A DNA stretch of 64,000 nt from assembly GCF_000143415.4 (NCBI RefSeq), contig NW_003314271.1, positions 1,718,806 to 1,782,805 of the forward strand, given 5' to 3'. Origin of the DNA: Selaginella moellendorffii (Eukaryota > Streptophyta > Lycopodiopsida > Selaginellales > Selaginellaceae). Position numbers and translations under genes: made by a program. Below the pieces are notes generated by a model that was not told the DNA's origin, did not search any database, and saw only the letters and a program-made list of their open reading frames with translations. Shown in pieces: positions 1 through 9,610 of the stretch. Position 1 is the first letter of the stretch; each line of letters begins with the position of its first letter.

Positions 1-165
1 GCTTTCTCTTTCGCTGTTTGATTCCTTGCCCAGGAGATCTCGAAACAAACAAGTATAAACTAAAAACTTTCCCATGAAATTTATTTCTTCGATCCCGTGA
101 TCAACAACCAGACAACCAGACAAATATCGTCAGAGATATAAAAACATCACAGGACAGGCAGGATT

Positions 166-651
166 TTACGAGATCTTCGTCGCCGCTCTCTCGAGGCTCC
201 GGATTCCCAGCCTGAGGTAAAGCTCTTGCTGCTCCTTTGTTTTCTCACTCATGATGCTCATTCCAAAAGACCAGCGGACAATCGTTTTGCTCCCATCGCA
301 GCTCTTGGCGAGCTTGAGAGTGGCGGAGTAGTCTTGGAGGCCAAAGTTCCCTGCAATTATCTTGTAGCTCATGCTGTACCTGGCGGCGGAGAAGGCCGTG
401 AGTTCCTCCTCCACCCACCGGAACTTACCATTGCTGCTTGGAACAGACTCAGCGTAGCGGACTCCCGGTTTGATCTCGTAACACTTTCGAATCGTTGGCA
501 CCCAGGACGCGAGGTCGTAAAAATCCGACACGATCTTCCAGGCTTTGTGGAGTGGGACTGAGATCGTCGCGGCTGCCAATCCGTGAACTCTCTTGTGGTG
601 ATGCTTGCGATTCCTGGGAGAATGGCTAGCATTGCGATTCGCGAGCTCCAT
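166..651 (-). CDS. SRPBCC / lachrymatory-factor-synthase-like protein (copy 1)
   Basis: Single-exon gene for a 161-residue protein starting MELANRNASH. The longer open frame begins at a non-ATG codon, so the ATG at 651 is chosen. The first 25 or so residues are basic and rich in His, Arg and Asn. The rest matches a START/Bet v1-like barrel of the polyketide cyclase/lachrymatory-factor-synthase group: a strand with AAATISVPLHKAWKIVSDF, then SWVPTIRKCYEI, a glycine-rich turn GNFGLQDYSATLKL, then VRWSFGM and a final amphipathic helix. It is clearly paralogous to the gene at 1242-1685 (shared N/F-Y-x-L-x-x-WVPT and Y-x-ATLxL...VRWSF). Such proteins bind small hydrophobic ligands; a few are enzymes. 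The ligand cannot be told from sequence. The two genes are divergent and may share the promoter between them. Confidence 0.8.
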   Translation of the reverse strand: MELANRNASHSPRNRKHHHKRVHGLAAATISVPLHKAWKIVSDFYDLASWVPTIRKCYEIKPGVRYAESVPSSNGKFRWVEEELTAFSAARYSMSYKIIAGNFGLQDYSATLKLAKSCDGSKTIVRWSFGMSIMSEKTKEQQELYLRLGIRSLERAATKIS

Positions 652-1241
652 GCGAAGAACAAGTCTCTGGAGGAAAAAGTCCTGGAAGAACAAAATTTGG
701 AAGAAACTTGGAAGAAGTTGGGATGAACACGGAAGATCCGGCGAGCGCTTTGGCCGCCGCGACCTCTGGGGTAATTGCGCTGTCGCTATTAAAATTTGTG
801 TTCCACTGCCACTAGAATACGCACATTGTTTGGCTGGATCTTGCTTTCACACTAAGCAGTGACGCAAGAACTTCTCTATCATCCGCGTGGCACAAGTGGA
901 TTGGTGACCACTGGCCACGTGTGTCATGCGATACACGATCTGGCCCCGCCGGACGGCCCAGATGTGTCAAAACGGCCAGCGATGCAACGAAGGTGATTGT
1001 ACCACGTGGCTGGCGTTGTGGATGGCTGGAATGTGGCCACGTTGCTAGTATCTGGTACCGTAGGATCTGGTTTAAATGCGCCGAGGTGTTTGTCTCATAA
1101 ACAGTTATCTATCCATCTGTCTCTATAAACTCTGCGTTTCTCCGAGTTGCTGGAGTTTTCTCGCGATCAAGATCTCTGGATTTCTCTTTAGCTCGCTCGC
1201 TCGCTCGCTCGATTTCTTTTTTCTCATCCATTCTTCATACC
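652..1241. promoter_or_regulatory. Shared divergent promoter region of the two SRPBCC genes
   Basis: This 590-base gap separates the two divergent paralogues. On the plus side a TATA box (TATAAA, 1124-1129) sits about 115 bases before the downstream ATG. The middle holds several CACGTGG/CCACGT-type cores around 884-1043 (for example cacgtgt near 916), which resemble G-box/ABRE sites. A short CGCT-type microsatellite lies in the presumed 5' leader at about 1193-1211. No separate coding exon is convincing here. Confidence 0.5.
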
Positions 1242-1685
1242 ATGGACTGCCAGAGTGGAGCATATAGAACGCAAGGAATGGTGCTTGGAAGCATTGCGGC
1301 GCCGGTGGAGAGGGTGTGGCGGATCGCGGCGAACTTCTACGAGCTTGGGCGATGGGTTCCGACGGTGGAGGAGTGCCTCCGGATCGAAGAGGGCGTGAGG
1401 CTCGTGAGATCGTTTCCGCGGCCCGATGGGCAAGTGACCTGGGTCAAGGAGAGGATGGTGAGGCTGGATGATGAGAATCACTGCCTGTCCTACGAGATGG
1501 TGGAAGGAAACATGGGACTGGAGGAGTACGATGCCACGCTCGAGCTCTCGCGAGCCGGAACCACGACCACTCTGGTGCGCTGGTCGTTCCAGATGAGCTC
1601 CAGGAGCGCCAAGAACCGGCAGGAGCAAGAGGAGTTCTTGCGGTGGGGGATCAAAAGACTTGGGGAAGCTGCTGCGAGCTACTAG
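1242..1685 (+). CDS. SRPBCC / lachrymatory-factor-synthase-like protein (copy 2)
   Basis: Intronless gene for a 147-residue protein, ATG at 1242 in good context (ataccATGG). The whole length is one START-like barrel: QGMVLGSIAAPVERVWRIA (first strand and helix), RWVPTVEECLRIEEG, a GQVTWVKERMV strand, the GNMGLEEYDATLEL segment, TTLVRWSFQMS, and a C-terminal helix rich in Glu and Arg that lines the ligand pocket in this fold. It lacks the basic N-terminal extension of its divergent neighbour. The family includes the onion lachrymatory factor synthase and distant ABA receptors; PYR/PYL gate and latch motifs are not seen, so ABA reception is not supported. Function is unknown beyond small-molecule binding. 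Confidence 0.82.
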   Translation: MDCQSGAYRTQGMVLGSIAAPVERVWRIAANFYELGRWVPTVEECLRIEEGVRLVRSFPRPDGQVTWVKERMVRLDDENHCLSYEMVEGNMGLEEYDATLELSRAGTTTTLVRWSFQMSSRSAKNRQEQEEFLRWGIKRLGEAAASY

Positions 1686-2057
1686 CGCTAGCTTCGATAT
1701 GGAAGAAAAGTTCAAGATAGAAATCTATAAACTACTGGAAACCAGCATTGAACAAAGAGAACGTGGGAGAGGGATTTGCTTGGAGTGCCCGGGACCGAAA
1801 GCGTCAAGATTCGCCTTTTTGGAAGCATTGACAATTCTATCTAGTTGCCGAAGATGTGAATCTTAAATCAACTTTAAAAGTTTGAAAGCGTAAAACTAAA
1901 AGTTTTAAACTAACTAAAGAAACCCTAATATCTTGTTGGCTCTCAGCCGTCGATGCACCGTATCCGACGCTCCAGATTGAGTCTGTCATGTGTCTAAATC
2001 CACGGTTATAAATTCAACCCTTTTCCTATAAACTTTTTAGGTTTTAAAGTTTGTGTC
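1686..2057. other. Intergenic, no gene seen
   Basis: This holds the 3' part of the SRPBCC transcript and the leader of the next gene. It becomes AT-rich after about 1860. A tataaact string near 2025 is too close to the next ATG to be a clear TATA box. An open frame running through 1660-1866 is a by-product of the SRPBCC 3' end. Confidence 0.5.
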
Positions 2058-3158
2058 ATGGCTCAAAAGGTGACTATGAGGTACTTGCAATCGAAGTACG
2101 CAAGAAAGGAACCAATCACTATGGTTACAGCATATGATTATCCTAGTGCAGTTCACGTAAATCAAGCAGGCATAGATATGTGTTTAGTTGGGGATTCTGC
2201 AGGTAAGGTCACAGTATTTTCTGAAGTGTACTCCTCTTTTTTTTCCATAGGAATGGTTGTCCATGGCTATGATACAACACTACCAGTAACCATGACAGAG
2301 ATGCTGTCACACTGTAAGGCTGTTAAACGAGGAGCCAACAAATCTTTCCTTGTTGGGGATCTTCCTTTTGGGAGCTACGAACAGGCACCCCAGCAGGTTT
2401 GCTTTGATTCCATGCTATATACAAAATGTTGTTTTGCCTTATGGTTTGTTTGATCTATCAGGCCGTAGAAAGCGCAGTGAGCCTTGTCAAGGAAGGAGGA
2501 ATGGATGCAATTAAGCTAGAGGGTGGTAATGCATCTCGAATCACGGCAGTGAAGGCAATTCACGATGCTGGAATTGCTGTCATAGGACACATTGGTCTCA
2601 CTCCACAGTCAATCGGTGTTCTTGGTGGCTTCCGACCACAAGGGCTGACTTCTGAAGATGCTACGAAGGTAAATGAAACCTCTTCTCAACTATATTCTGA
2701 TTGAGTTTCTGTGACTTTAGTTGCTGGAGCAAGCATTACTCTTGGAAGCTGCTGGGTGCTTCGCTATTGTTCTCGAGTGTGTACCTTCGCCCGTTGGCGC
2801 TGCGATAACTTCATCACTGAAAATACCAACAATTGGAATAGGAGCCGGACCCTTTTGCAGTGGCCAGGTAAACTTATGGTTTATTTACAAGTCTTATATT
2901 AAAAGCATACAATACCAGGTCCTAGTTTATCACGATCTTCTAGGAATGATGCATCCTCAGCACACAAAGGTAAAACAAAATCTCATATTTTCTTTTGGCT
3001 TAATTGCATTCTTGTGATAGGTTGCACCCAAGTTTTGTAAACAATTTGCAAAAGTGGGAGATGTTATTCAAGAAGGCCTGGCCAAATATCGCGCAGAGGT
3101 CTCTAGCGGTGCTTTTCCTTGTCATGCATACTCTCCATACCGAATCAATCCTGGCTAA
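2058..3158 (+). CDS. PANB: 3-methyl-2-oxobutanoate (ketopantoate) hydroxymethyltransferase
   Basis: First step of pantothenate and coenzyme A synthesis: transfer of a hydroxymethyl group from methylene-tetrahydrofolate to 2-oxoisovalerate. Six exons with tiny introns: 2058-2202, 2251-2396, 2462-2668, 2721-2867, 2919-2969, 3021-3158. They join in frame to 277 codons. Visible family signatures are [18 protein letters not shown] joined to [50 protein letters not shown] and [24 protein letters not shown]. The frame stops at TAA 3156-3158 just after SPYRINPG. The 32 codons that follow in the same frame, to a TGA at 3255-3257, look like the usual C-terminal helix of the family. The gene may therefore be truncated, be read through, or carry a variant base. 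No transit peptide is seen; plant enzymes of this family are mitochondrial, so an upstream exon could be missing. Confidence 0.9.
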
Positions 3159-3723
3159 ACAGACTTGTTCCTGAAGGGGCTTGAAAGTAAGGGTTCTCTT
3201 GATGCAGCACAAGCTGCTGCTAGCGCTAGAGGATGGGAAGAAACTGGTGAAAGATGATGTTACAACAGCGATTTATAAGGAAAAAGAAATTATTTAGTGA
3301 TATTACGTAGTCACAACAGCAGTCCCGAGTGCCTTCTCAAGATAGTTTTTATTGTTTTCGCCTTTCAAACAAACCTTGGCTATGAGAGGTGCAAATTAAA
3401 AGAATTTGAGAATGCTGCTGTGTAGTTTTCTCTATCACAACCAATAGCTAGAAAAACCATTGACGATTTGGAAACATCAGGGCTTGCCAACGCAATAATG
3501 ATATTTGCATTTGCTGATCCAACCATGAGAACTTATTCATAATTCATTCATGGGATGTTAGCAGGACAATAAAAAATCATATTACTTGGGGTTAGAGTTT
3601 TCCTTAGCATTTTCAAATTGGCGCCAAATGCTTTTCAAAACTAACGGAATCTGCCTACGCCCTAACAGAATGTGCTTCCTTAAAAAAGGAGGCGACGGAA
3701 TATTTGTTTCTTGGCCTTCTGCC
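3159..3723. other. Apparent 3' coding remnant, then intergenic
   Basis: 3159-3257 continues the hydroxymethyltransferase frame with an Ala-rich helix-like tail and is described as a finding. From 3258 to 3723 there is AT-rich sequence with no convincing gene. The open frame running up to the BRCT start lacks an ATG before 3628 and looks like 5' leader of that gene. Confidence 0.5.
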
Positions 3724-6101
3724 ATGGGCGGGGACGAGAGCTGTGACGACGACTTCCAGCCAACCCTGATTCTTGGCAACGACACCCAGCAGGACGCGCA
3801 CGGCGATGGCGGCGGCGGCGGCAGCGGCGATTGCGTTGCCGATGCCCGGGGCGATGGCGTCGAGAAGGCGCTGTCCGATGGCACCACTGTGGATGACGAA
3901 GAAGCCGGAGCTGGAGGCGTCCAGGACACGGCCTCGTCCAAGATTCAGGAGCGCGACGATGAAGGTATGGCTGTGCTTCTCGCGGCATGCGATTGAGAGA
4001 GATTCTTGGTTTCTTGGCAGTCCAACCGACCCTGATTCTTGGGACGCAGCTGCTGGAGAGTCCCCAGTACGAGAGCACCCAGATTTTTGGCCTGGAGCAC
4101 GCAGGGCTGGAAAATCCGGTGGAAGAGAAAAAAGCAAAGAGCTTGGCGTCGATACGTGTGCAGTCGCTGCGTGGATCAGCCATGGCGGCTTACGAGAGGT
4201 TGGTATCCAAGCTAGAGCCAGAGAAGGACCCACAGGGAAAAGTTGAAGTGGACGATTCGGCCAAGTTTGTCTTGCAATGGGGTATGAAGCAGGCCAAGAC
4301 TTCCACGATTGCTTTCGACGTCTTCAAGCCAGCGCCATCGCTTGTGGAAGAGAATCTGGTGACTTCGAACGGTGGAGCCAGTTGCTCAGCGTCAACTCCC
4401 GTCTCTCAAACTCTCAAGAACATCAGCCTTGTCCCGGCATTGTGCTCGAACAACAAGAAGTCGACAGAGAACCGGGACAAAAAGTCGGACTCGGCTAGTC
4501 CTCGGCAGCAGGAGAATTCTCTGGACAAAATTCGAAAGGTCTTATTCGATGGGAAGAGTGTTCCAGGCGAAGATTGCTGTCACCCTGTGCAACCTCTGAG
4601 TGCGATCGTAGCTCCCGTGAGGGAGCTCAGCTATCTTAATTCTCAGGATCCGGGAGAGGAGTCGCAGGCCATTGCTCTTGAGGCGCTGGAACGGTTGGTT
4701 TCCACAAACGGCGATTTCTCTCAAGAGGCTCAACTCGGTGACTTTGACGTGGAAAACAAGAAGATGAACGTGCTCGCCTCTCGCATCGTACAGCTCCAGC
4801 GGGACGACCCTTCTTCAGTATATGATTTCGTAACGAGCCAGGAGGATCCGCTCATGAAAGCCGGGGGAGTGCCAGCAGCAGAAGGTGACCAGCCAGCGCA
4901 GGTTTTGGATGAAGAAAAAGTCTCTGAGGCGCTTGAAGAACAGGGTAAAACGCCTCTTTCGGTGGCGATGGGAAGTAAGCCGAGCACGAACAAACGGAAA
5001 ACCGCGCCTCCACGTAGTACCGCTAGAGGTAAAAGGCGTAGAAAGGCTTCCCCAAGGCGCGCTGATCAGGTAGTTTTTAGAGCACCGCAAGTAGATCCAC
5101 AGACTCCTAAAAGCACGAGTAACGATGCCGTTTCTGCTGAAGCTGTAACGAAGGGCAGCAAGTCGACGGCTAGGAAGCGAAAGAGTGAGGCGGAGAAGCT
5201 GATCATAGCCGACGACACACCGAGAAGGAGCAGACGACGGCCAGTTAAAGTTCTGTTTAGTCACTCCCTCGGCAAGGATACGATCGAGGAGCAGAAGAAA
5301 GTAAGCATGTTTGTAGCTGGTCCTGTCAAGTTTTTGTAACCGGTTACGTTCTGCTAGGTGCTGAAGAAGCTCAAGTTCCAGGTCGTGGAAAAAGCTGCGG
5401 AATGCACACACTTCATCACGGACAGGTTCTTGAGAACAGCCAATATGCTGGAAGTCCTGGCTGCGGGAAAGCCCGTTGTGGATTTGGCGTGGCTAGAGAG
5501 CTGCAGCGTGGCAGGGTGCGCGGTGGACGAGAAGAAATTCATCGTGGATGACTCTAAAAAGGAGAAGGAGCTCGGGTTTTCTATGCATTCAACGTATATT
5601 TCTGCTCAGCAAAGGCTACTGTTGGAGGTATAGTCACACGTCTTTTTCTCTCAGAACCGATGAAGCTTGACAAAATCAACAGGGAATCCCAATGCACATA
5701 ACTCCAAATACGAAGCCACTGGACATGGTGGAGTCCGTTGTAAAAGCTGCGGGAGGAAAGGTGTGTGTATGTGTGTGAATTGGAAGTATTGACTGCTGTT
5801 ACGCAGATTGTCAAGAAGAACGAAGCCACTGGGGGTTGTCTAGTGATCTCTTGCGAGGAGGATCGAAAGCATTGCTTACCACTTATCAAGAAGGGTACGA
5901 TTATATAGTAAGATTTGTTTTGAGAGTGTAGTTATACCTGGTGGTACTTCAGGGATTAAGATTTATTCGACGGAGTTCCTGTTCAGCGGCGTGGTGAGCT
6001 ATCACCTCGATTACTCGAAGTGAGTTTGGCACACTTCTTTTCTAGAGCCTTCTAACCGCGTGGGTGACTGCCTTGGCAGAAACCTCTTGTTTGCTGCTTA
6101 G
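3724..6101 (+). CDS. BRCT-domain nuclear protein, MDC1/PTIP-like
   Basis: Seven exons: 3724-3964, 4021-5300, 5358-5627, 5683-5760, 5807-5894, 5953-6019, 6080-6101, joining in frame to 681 residues. The start is the ATG in gccATGG context that opens an acidic, Gly/Asp-rich N-terminus. The motif QPTLILG occurs twice (about residues 11 and 81). The middle is low-complexity, with basic nuclear-localisation-like stretches (KRKTAPP, RGKRRRKASPRR, RKRKSEAEK, RRSRRRPVK). From about residue 490 tandem BRCT repeats follow: VKVLFSHSL, ECTHFITDRFLRTANMLEVLAAGKPVV, LAWLESC (the BRCT Trp), then the second repeat ending EFLFSGVVSYHLDYSK. The layout matches plant homologues of the DNA-damage mediators MDC1/PTIP, whose paired BRCTs bind phosphoserine peptides. 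A role in the chromatin response to double-strand breaks is inferred from the family. Confidence 0.8.
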
Positions 6102-6273
6102 CACGTCCTTGGAAGTGTACAGACGCGGTGCGAAGTTTTGGAATGAGTTTGAAGTTTTCTCAAAATGTCTAGGGGAGCATTTGTTCATTCACGGCAACGA
6201 TTGCTAGAGCTACGAGAACTGGAACGTTATCTGCAAAACGTTGATACTCCAAAGCTAAAGCTGGAGAAAATCA

Positions 6274-7074
6274 CTAGGGGCATATAAGGAACTCTTCACT
6301 TGGTGCCACTCGATTGCATATCCTGCAGGTTTTCATCGCCTTTGTCCTTCGGTTGTGCTCCTTTTTGCCATGCACCCGGACCACGCAACCAGACGACTCA
6401 AACACCTGCAACTGCAAAAAAAATAAAATAACAAGTAAGCAAACATTGCCGAGAGTTTTTTCTTTTTTTTTTTCACCTGCTTCATGAATCCACTGTTTGG
6501 CTTCACAGTCGGGCTGCACTTCCTGAGCGACGCCAACGCCTCTACAAACAGCATAGATCTCAAAACTGAAGTATGGGCTCACGAGAGCTCAAAACTAACC
6601 ACTGGCCGAGAGCTTCTCTTTCCACATAAGGTACGCAATCACCACGGACGCACTGCAAGAGCCGAAAGCACAAAAGTTATAAAAACTGAGAGGGAGAGAG
6701 AGAGAAGTTTGGAGTTACCTGCGGGAGATGCCACCACCACAGTGTACCAGCACTATGCCCTTGTTCACACCCTCGTCGATGAACTTGAGCGCGTCCTCGA
6801 GGTGTTCCAGCAGGTTTTCGTCGTGGCTATCCTCCACTGGGATCACTTTCCTGACGATAGCTCCATCAAAATCGGCGCACTTGGTGTCAAGCTCAGCGGC
6901 GATCTTGTAGACGATGGCGTTATCCCTTGGAGGCCCCAGGGGCGTCGAGAATTCGTGGCCTGGGCATAGGGGCACCACCGAAAGGATGTGAGTGACGCCC
7001 CTGTGCTTACCAGTAAGGAAGTAGAATGCGTCGAACTGGTTGCCAATGTAGAGACCCGGTCGTACCTTCTTCAT
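6274..7074 (-). CDS. Dual-specificity protein phosphatase
   Basis: Four exons on the minus strand: 7074-6719, 6652-6600, 6541-6477, 6411-6274, giving 203 residues in frame. The N-terminus (RPGLYIGNQFDAF, VTHILSVVPLC) is the typical start of a DSP domain. The general acid is the Asp in VEDSHDENL, and the P-loop is split by intron 1: VLVHCGGGISR then S completes HCxxGxSRS with catalytic Cys. The following helix AYLMWKEKLSASEALASLRKC matches plant MAPK-phosphatase/IBR5-type DSPs. The C-terminal tail (about 45 residues) carries paired CxxC-like cysteines (TCRICNR) and is basic. It should dephosphorylate Tyr and Thr/Ser, probably on MAP kinases; the substrate is inferred only. The divergent fragment just upstream could share its promoter. 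Confidence 0.85.
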
Positions 7075-7380
7075 CGGCTGCCAAGAACCCTAAAACTCTT
7101 TTCACCTTTACTCAAAATAGGGTTAACTTGGAAAAGTTTTTCTCCATAACAGTCCAATTTCTTCTCCCAGCTAGCTACGGGAAAAAGATTTGACCACGAT
7201 TTAATCAGTGATGATCCATTTGGTGCCAAAAATCAAGCCTTGCAAGCCCCGCATGAATTTCTACGTTCCAGGACTGGCGTACATTTCCTCTTTAGAGAGG
7301 AGCAACGATACCATTTTGTGTGCGCTATTCTAAACAACGGAGATTGGAAGATTTAGAACCAGAAGAGCGAATTACTCAAA
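7075..7380. promoter_or_regulatory. Upstream region of the phosphatase gene
   Basis: About 300 bases with telo-box-like aaccctaaaa just upstream of the phosphatase ATG (around 7087). No coding exon is visible. Confidence 0.35.
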
Positions 7381-7858
7381 GGTATAAAGCATTTGACATG
7401 TAGCTCTAAAACACCCGATCGTTAAAACCCAAAGGCCTTCTGGGTGGCCTCTATGACTGAATTGGCTAGACGCTGGTTTTCTCGCCCAGCAAGAAGAAAC
7501 CCGGACTTGAAACCCTCCCATAAAGTCCCTCCGAGCGGCAAAACCCATTTTCTGATTGGTGATCGCATTTACCATGGCAAGATTGCTGCCATCGTGAGGA
7601 GCAACGAGATCCAAATCGATCACTCGCAACCCCTGGCTTGTCACAAAAAACTCAGTCTTTACCGTTCAGGCCCAGGCTGAGCAGCAAGACGCCGTAGAAG
7701 CCGATCTCGGTACAGATCGCGTGCATGTTGTGCCCCTGGCCTTCGAGTCGACGGAATCCCTTGTCCGTCATGCGCACTTTGATGAGGCAAGGAGACGGCT
7801 TGGGCGGGTGGAGAAGCTCGATCACGAACGCCGGTTTGGCAGCCAGCTAACAATAACA
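7381..7858 (-). pseudogene. Broken fragment of an unrecognised conserved-looking protein
   Basis: Two adjoining minus-strand stretches read like real protein but in different frames. The first, about 7848-7668, begins after a possible acceptor (ttgttag) and reads PAFVIELLHPPKPSPCLIK...GFRRLEGQGHNM. The second, about 7667-7380, reads VKTEFFVTSQGLRVIDLDLV...NLAMVNAITNQKMGF, then loses quality. They meet near 7667 with a one-base offset and no room for an intron. This suggests a single-base frameshift in a once continuous gene. I do not recognise the family. An intact gene with an unusual join cannot be excluded. Open frames on the plus strand here are shadows. Confidence 0.4.
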
Positions 7859-8048
7859 CCACCCAGAAATACAATGTTAATGCAATTATGCTGTGGGAGA
7901 GAGGCCACTACTTTCCAAAGATCATCGTTGTCTGGTATGTAGCGTAAACAAACAACGATTTAAAAAAAAGAGCATAAAAGATTGAATATTCTCAAAGCCC
8001 TTTGGAAACATCTATATATAGACATTAGTGAGCTAGGTATCTTTAGGA

Positions 8049-9156
8049 TGGATATGTTTGGGGATGTACTGAAGCAGATAGTTTCAAAGCTTTCGGGTAA
8101 AGATTTGATTGCAGCTAATCTGGTTTCAAAAGAATGGGCTGCATGTGTACGTGTAATTCTAAGAGAAAGGCATGAATCTCTTAAAAAAGGGTTGTGCCAG
8201 ATCCAAGGGAGCCTCACATACTCTGAAATGTATTATGATCTCCGCATCTCAAAGCCAGAACTCAAAAATTCCATTCATCTTTGTCTTGTTACATCAGATC
8301 ATGGGAATTTATCTCAAAAGAATATATCACTAGAGTTTGTGGTGGATTTTGCATCAAGACAAAGCGCTGACCCAGAACATCAAACTTCCATCATACTTAA
8401 GCAGAATCGTTTTACTTTTGAAAACTGTGCTGCATACGATCACGATATTAATCTGGGTTGCTTCATATTTGCAAGATGGGAAGGATCCGAGGCAGAGTGG
8501 ATGGTAGTCTTATGTGATCCCATAGTAGAGCACATAAAGGCCTTGCCAACTTTTGAAACTTGGAAGCAATGTCCGGGAGGGATCTCCATACTGATTGATA
8601 GGGATGACTTACGGCATTACAGAATTGTTGTACCAATGATTTCAACAGCTGGGTTTTGTATATGTAATTCCGTTTTTGTGTTTGACTTACAAATGGGAGG
8701 AGGTTGATTTTGCTGAAAATTATTACATTAACAGTTCAATTTCCCATGGAGGGGAATGCTATGCATTGAAGTCTGGATCAGGAGTGGTCATGTATAAAGA
8801 TGATGGACGTTTCAAGGGTCTGCAATGAAATTATCCATTGTGCACCAGAACATGTTAAGCTTGAGAGCTGGCATGATGGCTTTGTAGTTGCTAGGTATGA
8901 TCCTGGGCTTCTCAGGCTTTACAAAGTGATGGGGGATGGAGAGGAAGAGATTGCATGCATGGGAGGAATAGATGATATTACTAACTCTAGTAAATTGAAG
9001 TACTCTATTAAAGCCTGGGATGACAAACTATACATAGGATTGTTAAAGCCAATGAGGTGGTATAAACTCATGGAATGGATTAACAGGCAGTGGAAGCAAA
9101 TTTGGTTTGAAGATTTGAGCTCAAATAAAACATTTATGAATATACAACTTGTTTAA
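8049..9156 (+). pseudogene. F-box-like gene with two frameshifts
   Basis: The ATG at 8049 opens MDMFGDVLKQIVSKLSGKDLIAANLVSKEW, a recognisable F-box (residues 1-40: P/G-D-L...I...L...DL..A..V.K.W). It is followed by a globular region without obvious Kelch repeats. The first frame ends at TGA 8705-8707, but protein-like sequence continues at once in a second frame (YKWEEVDFAENYY..., about 8688-8793). It continues again in a third frame (DVSRVCNEIIHCAPEHVK..., about 8800-9156), ending at TAA. Each shift is explained by one extra base (near 8687 and 8797) and neither junction has intron signals. It probably encoded an SCF substrate adaptor of about 365 residues. Sequencing error in a gene-poor edge is the alternative. 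Confidence 0.7.
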
Positions 9157-9323
9157 AGGAGGTGTTAAAGAATAGAATAGAATACTGTAATTGCATAACT
9201 ACATATACCACAGATAGAGAGAGAGAGGATTAATTTTAAACACTTTGAATACAATGTGCTATGGGAATTAATTTAGTAGCCAATCTAGATATGAGTTTAT
9301 ACTAATTTTAGATACTTATTTAT

Positions 9324-9610
9324 ATGCTTTATTTCGTTAAAGTGGAACTTTTCATTATCCCACTTATGGTGTGTGGCCACATGCCATTTTTATAACAACA
9401 ATAAAAAATTGAATTTTTAGCTTTATAATTTATAAATTAAAAACTTTTCATATGATTTTGTGTTATAATATTGTGAAATATAAAAAAAAAATTAAAAAAC
9501 TGATAGAAATATTAATAAATATTAATTAAGTACTAGGAAATGGCATGTGGACACATGCTAATTAATGTCCCACTTTACTGAATAAATTCCACTTTAACGA
9601 AATAAAGCAT
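9324..9610. mobile_element. MITE-like element with 24-base terminal inverted repeats
   Basis: Positions 9324-9347 are the exact reverse complement of 9587-9610. The element is 287 bases, AT-rich and non-coding. Subterminal parts are also imperfect inverted copies (a tgtggccacatgccattt-like block near 9371 against 9540-9560). TTAT flanks both ends (9320-9323 and 9611-9614), consistent with a short target duplication of the TTA/TAA type used by PIF/Harbinger elements. The superfamily is an inference from that target site. Confidence 0.75.

Noticed and set aside
1242-1685. ABA receptor (PYR/PYL) assignment for the SRPBCC gene
   Set aside because: The gate and latch loops (SGLPA and HRL types) are missing.
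6484-6969. Plus-strand frame over the phosphatase
   Set aside because: It crosses phosphatase exons and introns in antisense; the minus strand carries the real phosphatase motifs.
7444-7680. Plus-strand frame MASMTELARRWF
   Set aside because: It starts with ATG-like text but lacks splice support and a domain; the minus strand reads as protein here.
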